In this document: one piece after another, positions 57,901 through 64,000 of the stretch
Numbering within the stretch: position 1 is the stretch's first letter
Layout: the number at the start of each line of letters is the position of its first letter
NCBI GenBank assembly: GCA_001724265.1
Contig: MEDY01000020.1
Span: 1 to 64,000, forward strand
Length of the DNA stretch: 64,000 bases
Direction of reading: 5' to 3'
DNA from: Rhizaria sp. SCN 62-66
Lineage: Eukaryota; Rhizaria, unplaced
Translations under genes and position numbers: made by a program
Notes under the pieces: model-generated
Told to the model about the DNA's origin: nothing
Databases searched by the model: none
What the model saw: only the letters and a program-made list of their open reading frames with translations

Positions 57901-59181
57901 GCGGCGCAGTTAACAGCCCGTATGGGCGGCCAGTGGAGAAGAAACACAAAGCGCACGCAGCGCGGAGGCGGGACGTGGTGGACAACGAACGGCGCCAGCT
58001 CAGTGGGAAGCAGACTGCGAAAACAAGCTGGAAACAAGGTCAAATGATGGGGTTAGAGTCCAAAATTTAAATTTCAAAATAAACTATACTTGTTTTAATT
58101 AGATCTGTATTGTAAGTAGTTTTGGACGATCAAATTGTATTTTTATTCACACTTTTTGGAAGGCTCCACTCCGCCACAAGCAGTCCACCACTATCTCGTT
58201 TCTGGCGATACGATTTTCGATCGCCCGAAATGAAAACAATAAAAAGCAAATTTGAATGAAAAAGAGCACTTATGCACACAAAAAAAGAATATTCAATAAG
58301 ATAAAATGACGAAAAAGATGCCGAGAGTGGGTTGAAAAGAATGTATTTGTGTTTTTGTTGGTTTTTGTGGTTATTAAATTTTGAATGTGATTGTAACTGT
58401 AAGCAGCCGCACGCACCTGCAATTGCGGCTCAGCTCAGTCGATTTGAGACGAAACGAGAAGAAACAAGAGAAGAAAGAAAACAAAAGAAAGCGAAACGAA
58501 AAGCGGGAATATATGGAGCAGCATAATACTTTGTACGCACGCACGCGCACGCGCGCACACACTTTGCGGAGAGCGGCCGAGACAGGACGACTGTCGTTGC
58601 TCGGCCGTTGTTGAGAAGGGCGACGAGGGCGACGGGGGGAAACACACACTAGAGCACTCGAGCCCCATCCGCGACCGGCAAGCGCGCTTGCCGGCAGAGG
58701 GCGAGGGCTCATAATAACTACATAACAGACTGACGAGGCCGCCGCTCGCAGCGAGCGGGGCGCGGAGAGGCGGTCCGGCCAGGTCGGAGCGCGGCATACA
58801 GACAAACAGACAGAGAGACAGCAAAGGGGCTTAGAAAGCACCCAAGTTGCTGTCTGTTGCTGCTGCCGCGACTGCATGCGCGCGCTGGCACTAAGGTAAA
58901 CTATAGAGTACATATGACATGTTATTTTTTGTACCTACAGTGTAGCAGGCAACGCACCGGAGGGACCCGCCATCTTCACAGAGAGCCGAGATCACACAGT
59001 CAGCGGTCAGTCAACTGAGTGACTGTGCGACTGTGTGACTGACGGTGAGACTGCGACTGTGAGACGGGGGCGCAGAGGCGCGCGGGGTATAGGGCGTGTT
59101 TAGAGAGAGGTTATTAGGTAGGAGCAAGACGACTTGGAGCGCAGACACACTAATTGTTAGCAGTGGAGCACGAACAGCTTC
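57901..59181. other. Intergenic region between p31comet-like and DDX3, including a GC-rich hairpin island
   Basis: 1,281 nt between two minus-strand genes. The first 640 nt are AT-rich. About 58530-58810 is a GC-rich island with several perfect hairpins. About 59000-59066 is a degenerate run of GACTGTGN octamers. An open frame at 58374-58913 (-) is probably a by-product of the GC island. Confidence 0.5.
58574..58758. ncRNA. Candidate structured RNA: cluster of GC-rich hairpins (strand unknown)
   Basis: Three perfect structures lie within 185 nt. The first is 58574-58607, with 7-bp CGGCCGA/TCGGCCG arms enclosing a 5-bp GACAG/CTGTC stem. The second is 58660-58710, with GAGCCC/GGGCTC arms enclosing the 20-nt perfect palindrome at 58675-58694. 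The third is 58742-58758, CCGCTCGC-A-GCGAGCGG. The flanking sequence is AT-rich. I could not match it to a known RNA family; it may instead be a regulatory GC island. Confidence 0.25.
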
Positions 59182-61314
59182 TTACCAGGAGTCGTTGCTG
59201 CGGCCGGCGCCGGCAGCAGCCATGCCGCCGCCGTAGCCGCCGTTGCCGCCGAAGCCGCCACCGCTGCCGCCACCGCTGTACTGCTGGCGCATGTCGCGGC
59301 CGCCGAAGCGGGCGCCGCCGCGGCCACCGGAGCGACCGCCGCCGCCGCTGCGCGAGCCGCCAGAGCGGTTCGCGAGGTTGCGCAGGAACTCAGGAACATC
59401 CTATCAGAAATCAACAAAAACAGACACACAAACGGTAAGACATGAGTTAAGTTACAAAAATTAAGTTACAAAAATTAAGAATCATGGGCACAAATTAGAT
59501 TTAATTGAATTCTAAACAGAGCGTATATCGTTCATTCTTCGTACCTGGCTGGCCTCGGACATGATCTTGATGAGGTCGCCGGCGAGGGACGAGTTCTTGT
59601 CGGACATGAACGAGATGGCAGTGCCGGTGGCGCCGCAACGGCCGGTGCGGCCGATGCGGTGCGTGTACGAGTCGATCTCGCTGGGCATGTCGTAGTTGAT
59701 GACGTGGCGCACGTCGGGGATCGACAGGCCGCGGGCCGCGACGTCGGTGGCCACGAGCACGGGGCAGCGGCCGGAGCGGAAGTAGTGCAGCGCCTGTTCG
59801 CGCTCCTCCTGCGAGCGGTCGCCGTGGATCGACGCGGCCTCGATGCCGCGCGACACAAGCCAGTCCTCGAGGCGGTCGGCGCCGCGGCGCGTCTCGACGA
59901 AGATGAGCGTGAGCCCGTCGCACTCGGGCAGGATCGTCTTGAGCAGCTCGTGCTTGTCGTTCTCGTGGTCGGCGCAGTACTCCATGCGCTGCGTGATGAG
60001 GTGCGTCGACGAGCCCACGCGGCCGACGGCCAGGAACACGTAGTCGCGCAGGAAGTCCTGCGCCAGGCGCTGGATCTCCGAGGGAAAGGTCGCCGAGAAC
60101 ATGAGCGTCTGGCGCGACTCCTTGCCGGGCATGTCGTAATCGCCGACGATCTGGCGGATCTGCGGCACGAAGCCCATGTCGAGCATGCAGTCGGCCTCGT
60201 CGAAGACCAGGATCTGGATGTGCGCGAAGCCGATCTCGCCGCGCTCGCAGAAGTCCATCAGGCGGCCGGGCGTGGCGATCATGATGTCGCAGCCGCGCGA
60301 GACGTCGCGCATCTGCTCGCGCATCGGCACGCCGCCGTAGACGACGCACGGCACGATCGTCGTGCGGTACGTCAGCTTGCACGCGTCCTTGTGGATCTGC
60401 AGCACCAGCTCGCGCGTGGGCGACAGGATGAGCGCCTGCGGGTAATGCGTGCGGCGCCGCGGCGGCTCGGGCATGTCGGTGTTGAGCAGGCGGTAGATGG
60501 TCGGCAGCAAGAAGGCCGCCGTCTTGCCGGAGCCTGTCTGCGCGCACGCGATCATGTCGCGCTTGGACATGACGATGGGCACGGACCACTTCTGGATCGG
60601 CGTCGGGCGCTCGAAGCCGCACAGGTCGAGGTTGCCGACGATGAGCTCGCCGAAGTCGACCTCGTCGAAGGACGAGATGGCCTGCGGCACGTCGTTGCCC
60701 GACGCCTCGACCGGGATGTCGTCGTAGGGCTTGAAGTCGATGCCCGTGCGCCGGTCCGCGAAGAGCACCGCCTCGAGCTCCGCGTTGCGCTCCGTCACAC
60801 GGTGGCGACGGCCCTGCGCGCCGCCGCTGCCGGAGCCGCCGCCGTCGCGCCGAGAGCCGTAGCCGCCGCGGTCGCCGCCGTAGCTGCCGCCACCGCCGCC
60901 GCGGCGGTCGCGGTCGCCGCCGCGGTCGCCGCCGCGGTCGCCGCCGCGGCCACCGAAGTCACGGCCGCCGCCGCCGCCGCCGCGGCGGTCATCGCCACCG
61001 CGGCGGTCGTCGCGGCCGCCGAAGCCGCTGCCGCCACCGCCGCCGCGGCCGCCGCCGTTGCGGTCGTCGCTCCAGCGGCTGCCACCGCCGACGGCGCCAC
61101 CGCGGCGGTCGTCGCCACGGCGGTCGTCGCCGCCGCGGGAGCCGCCGTCGCGGCGGTCATCGCCACCGCGGCGGTCGTCGCGGTCGTTGTTGTCGCGAGA
61201 GTCGTTGCTGGTGTTGTTATTGCTGTTGTTGCGGCGACTGGGGGGAACATAGCGGCCGCCGGACGTCTGCTGCTGAGACGCCCCACTGCCTTCATTGCTG
61301 AATGACTCACTCAT
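59182..61314 (-). CDS. DDX3: DEAD-box RNA helicase of the DDX3/Ded1 group
   Basis: This ATP-dependent RNA helicase is expected to act in translation initiation and mRNP remodelling. Exon 1 (61314-59545) and exon 2 (59400-59182) join over a 144-nt intron (GTACGA...TAG) into 662 aa ending in UAA. The N-terminus is Ser/Asn-rich, then RGG/DRRGG-rich (SGGRYVPPSRRNN is typical of Ded1). The motifs in order are the Q motif GFERPTPIQ, I AQTGSGKT (258-265), Ia PTRELVLQ, Ib TPGRL, II DEAD (372-375), III SAT (407-409), IV LIFVETRR, V ATDVAARGLS and VI HRIGRTGR (552-559). Exon 2 begins DVPEFLRNLANRSGG and ends in Gly-rich sequence with FGGRDMRQQYSGG and a final SNDSW, as in DDX3 tails. All catalytic residues are present. 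Confidence 0.95.
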
Positions 61315-62434
61315 AAATATGGACTATTTAGGGGGAGGGGGGGGGGGGGGGGAGGGGGCTTGGGGGGCGCAGGGCGAAGCAAGGGGAAGGAGGCAGACGC
61401 GGTGAGCAGGGGAACGGAGATTAGGAGCAGAGCTTGAAAAGAATAAGGAGCATATTTATCAGGATACAATACACATTATATGTAGCACAGAGCAGTATTG
61501 AGGGCTGGATCGGAGCGCAGATGAGTTGATTTTGGAACCTTGCTGAGGTGGCATTGGGTTCTCGAAGCGGACGTGAAACGAGGCTCTGGGGCCGTCGGGC
61601 GCCGTCAGTTAGAGCCAGGCGCGCACAATTGGACACAAACAAAATGAAAATAACTTTGTCATGTAATTATACACCCATCCGAGGTCGGATGTTGGGCATC
61701 TCGGGAGTTGCCGCGATTGCAACAGAGCGAAAAGCGCACACCGCGCCGTCGGCTTCGAGCGGGCGATACAACCCAGTTAAGCACTCCAGCGCAGCGCTGC
61801 AGCGCACCCAGACTCAACAAATACCGCATCTCCCTGTGGTTTAAATTGCGATCCCGATCAAGGGCTTCTATCGCCTCCCAAACACGCCCGACACCCACCT
61901 GGCGGATTGCAGCCCTAAGTGAGGGGCGGCCTAATTTTTTCGGCCATCACCCGCCCACAGTCACTTCGACTGAGCTGTGTGTCGTGTTGGAGCCAGTTCA
62001 ACCACGAACCGAGCTCTCGGTCAGCTGCTTTGTATGGGCGCGAGGTGAGGCGAAGGAGGAGTGTCCAACGCGTCGGGGTCTCCGTCAATCTATTTTTCAG
62101 TTTGGCATGCGCAAGTGGCGCTAATATTTGCGATGTATTTTTAACTAGAAATGCATAGAGCGCGTTTGTGAAGCTCTGCACACATTTTTTAGCTTCTCAG
62201 GAGAGAGTCGACTGGGACTGTCTGTAGGGTTGCTCTTCGGCATGTCACTAGCAACCATAATGTTATTATTCAGGGATTTCGTGCTGCTTATGGAATCTCG
62301 GCGATGTATTCTGCTATGGAAAGTTGGTTATAGTGCACTATCTCCTGATATACCTCGCCTGCATACATCTGTTCTCACACCCAACTCCTTCGTCGCTGCC
62401 CATTCTGCCCTGTGCACAGCTAGACCGTTTTCCG
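61315..62434. promoter_or_regulatory. Divergent intergenic region (DDX3 / EF-hand protein)
   Basis: 1,120 nt between opposite start codons. The DDX3 side begins with a long G tract on the plus strand. The sequence just before the EF-hand ATG contains TGTGCACAG, which may be the acceptor of a 5'-UTR intron. No further gene seen. Confidence 0.5.
61331..61358 (+). repeat. G tract (G5-A-G16-A-G5) just upstream of the DDX3 start
   Basis: On the DDX3 coding strand this is a C-rich tract 17-44 nt before the ATG, probably within the promoter or 5' UTR. The G-rich strand can form a G-quadruplex. Confidence 0.85.
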
Positions 62435-62977
62435 ATGGCGTCATCGGGCGTATCGCGCGGCTCGCTGCCGCAGGTCGCGAGTTCCCTGTCGGACTTCGAG
62501 ATCGAGGAGCTGCGCGAGGCCTTCTCTGTGTTCGACAAAGACGACTCGGGCTCCATCACGGCCGAGGAGCTCGGCCTCATCCTCAAGTCCATCACGCCCT
62601 CGGTGGTGTCGAACATCTCCGACGACGACCTGACGCGGCTGGTGCAGAAGTTCGACCGCAACGGCGACGGCACGATAGACTTTGGCGAGTTCCTGGAGAT
62701 GATGTGCCAGGCGGAGCGCGGTGGCGAGGAGCAGGAGGATGAGCTGCGCGCCGCCTTCGCCATCTTCGACAAGGACGGCGACAACACCATTACGGCCAAG
62801 GAGCTCATGGGCATTATGTCCGCACTGGGCGAGGACGTCGATCTGGACACGTGCAAGCTCATGATCCAGTCGGTCGACCTGGACGGAAACGGCACGATCG
62901 ACTTCGAGGAGTTCCGCAAGATGATGCGGGACGGCGTCGAGCTCGACGCAAAGATCGGCGCCACCAACAAGGACTAA
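62435..62977 (+). CDS. Four-EF-hand calcium-binding protein of the calmodulin/troponin C group
   Basis: 180 aa with no intron in the coding part, ending in UAA. After a 20-residue Ser-rich start (MASSGVSRGSLPQVASSLSD) there are four EF-hands. The loops are at 34-45 (DKDDSGSITAEE), 74-85 (DRNGDGTIDFGE), 112-123 (DKDGDNTITAKE) and 148-159 (DLDGNGTIDFEE). Each has acidic residues at positions 1, 3 and 12, so all four should bind calcium. Calmodulin itself is 149 aa; the extra N-terminus and moderate similarity make this a calmodulin-like or troponin C-like sensor, with centrin also possible. The partner is unknown. It has no low-complexity insert. Confidence 0.9.
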   Translation: MASSGVSRGSLPQVASSLSDFEIEELREAFSVFDKDDSGSITAEELGLILKSITPSVVSNISDDDLTRLVQKFDRNGDGTIDFGEFLEMMCQAERGGEEQEDELRAAFAIFDKDGDNTITAKELMGIMSALGEDVDLDTCKLMIQSVDLDGNGTIDFEEFRKMMRDGVELDAKIGATNKD

Positions 62978-64000
62978 ACACGTGCAACATGTACACGTGC
63001 ACATATCACGCACACATATCACGCACACATATTACGCACACATATTACGCAAGCAAGTAAGCAAGCAAGCAAGCAAGCTCGCTAACAAATGAGACGCAGA
63101 CGCTGTGACCACTTCTGAGTCTTTTTGTCTTTGTCTCAGCTTCGTAGTCTGGAGCTTGCTGTCTCACTACAAATCCCGTTCTCTACATAGTCTTTTTTGT
63201 TTTCTTTTGGGCATCCGTTTTTGCAGTATTCCTTCCCTGTAAAGCACCGCGCCAGCTCTCGTGCGTTGCCATGAGTTGCTGTGCAGTACAGTTGATTTAA
63301 TATTCCTGTCGTGTGCATGCATCATGCCACAAACTGTGTCCTCCAAGGTTGGTTTTCCCCTCTTTTGTTTCGGTTTGTAATCCTTTCTTTTTCTTGATCT
63401 TCTTCATTTATTTTCACTCACTCTCGATCTCTCGAGAGTCAACGTGAACTGTTGCGCGCCCGGCTCGACCTTTCCTGTCGCTGCCGCCTGTTGGTATCTG
63501 TCACCCCGCCCCGGCACTCGACTGCGATGCACCGCGACAACCCCGTCGCTGCGCACAAGGGATGCCAGGAAATGAAGTGGGCAGACTATTGCACTCGTAC
63601 TCGCAACCTTACAGTTACAATTGTCAGCAGAGGACTGCTGCGCTAGTTTGGAACCATACACAGTCTTGGTTTTTATTTTAAGCTGATTGCACTCGAACTT
63701 CATTTGCAGCAATACTTTTCATTCAATATACTTGATTCATAGCAATATAGGTCTTGATCAGCATCTAATATCGTCTTACGCGTTATCCACAGGTTGCATT
63801 CTCACCTTAGTCATGCGCCCCGGTTCAGCTTAGACGACAAAGGTTACCTTCAACAGCCTTGTTCTCTACGTGTTAACCGTTAGCAGGAAAATAACACGCA
63901 ACGCCAATGCCTAACAAACAAAATATGTTTATTTCTCTTTTAATACTCACATAAATGCTATTCTTTGCGACTCTACCCTATGTTTGCCGCAGGATGAGCC
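62978..64000. other. Right-end intergenic region
   Basis: 1,023 nt after the EF-hand gene. It contains the 13-nt tandem repeat at 63001-63050 and (GCAA)n to about 63078, then mostly AT-rich sequence with a GC-richer patch near 63440-63600. A 24-residue frame in that patch (from ATG 63527) has no donor of the GTNCG form, so I do not call it an exon. Confidence 0.45.
63001..63050 (+). repeat. Tandem repeat of the 13-mer ACACATATYACGC, 3.8 copies
   Basis: The copies are 63001-63011 (partial), 63012-63024, 63025-63037 and 63038-63050. The first two have TATCACGC and the last two TATTACGC. It lies in the 3' region of the EF-hand gene and passes directly into a GCAA tetranucleotide run. Confidence 0.9.

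Noticed and set aside
58374-58913. 179-aa minus-strand open frame in the p31comet/DDX3 gap
   Set aside because: It crosses both the GC island and AT-rich sequence, has no exon-like composition or motif, and contains the palindromes better explained as an RNA or DNA structure.
59659-61305. 548-aa plus-strand open frame opposite DDX3
   Set aside because: The minus strand carries all DEAD-box motifs; the plus-strand frame is an antisense shadow.
1-64000. tRNA, 5S, U-snRNA, CRISPR or transposon content
   Set aside because: I looked for A/B-box pairs, U6-like sequence, regularly spaced repeats and transposase or reverse-transcriptase motifs by eye and found none. A covariance-model scan would be needed to exclude RNA genes.

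Overview
This window looks like a nuclear chromosome segment from a GC-rich unicellular eukaryote. Coding sequence is very GC-rich and alanine/serine/proline-heavy. Introns and intergenic DNA are AT-rich, genes lie on both strands, and at least nine genes carry spliceosomal introns of about 105-290 nt. The gene set is typically eukaryotic: TAF1C/Rrn6, LSM2, DDX3/Ded1, VDAC, ATG101, p31comet, cytosolic arginyl-tRNA synthetase, NT5C3 and a four-EF-hand calcium sensor. I cannot place the lineage. I saw no mobile element, CRISPR array, rRNA or tRNA.

Layout, left to right. 1-7187 (-): a partial unknown gene with a C-terminal charged helix, then a 1,701-codon leucine-rich-repeat protein. 7590-10535 (+): arginyl-tRNA synthetase with an inserted tRNA-binding OB-fold. 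10770-17622 (-): ATG101, then a SEC14/CRAL-TRIO protein with a duplicated beta module and membrane segments. 18372-38140 (-): a single four-exon gene for a giant (6,478 aa) TAF1C/Rrn6-like RNA polymerase I factor. 39668-45010 (+): a two-SH3 protein and cytosolic 5'-nucleotidase III. 45396-51233 (-): VDAC, an eight-helix membrane protein, an NfsA-type nitroreductase and LSM2. 51838-53670 (+): a histidine acid phosphatase. 54060-61314 (-): a p31comet-like protein and a DDX3/Ded1 helicase. 62435-62977 (+): an EF-hand protein. These are independent housekeeping genes; there is no operon or pathway cluster. Divergent pairs share intergenic promoters at 7188-7589, 38141-39667, 51234-51837 and 61315-62434.

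Two genome-wide properties stand out. First, UAG appears to be read as an amino acid. Two genes contain in-frame UAG codons (three in total), one of them between a leucine-rich repeat and its C-terminal cap. All 15 genes with a visible end stop at UAA (13) or UGA (2), none at UAG. Second, all 15 introns I could place have a 5' splice site of the form GTNCG, with C at +4 and G at +5 in every case, which departs from the usual pairing with U1 snRNA. Many conserved proteins are also greatly enlarged by Ala/Ser-rich low-complexity inserts (ATG101 about 4x, p31comet about 4.5x, TAF1C about 7x).
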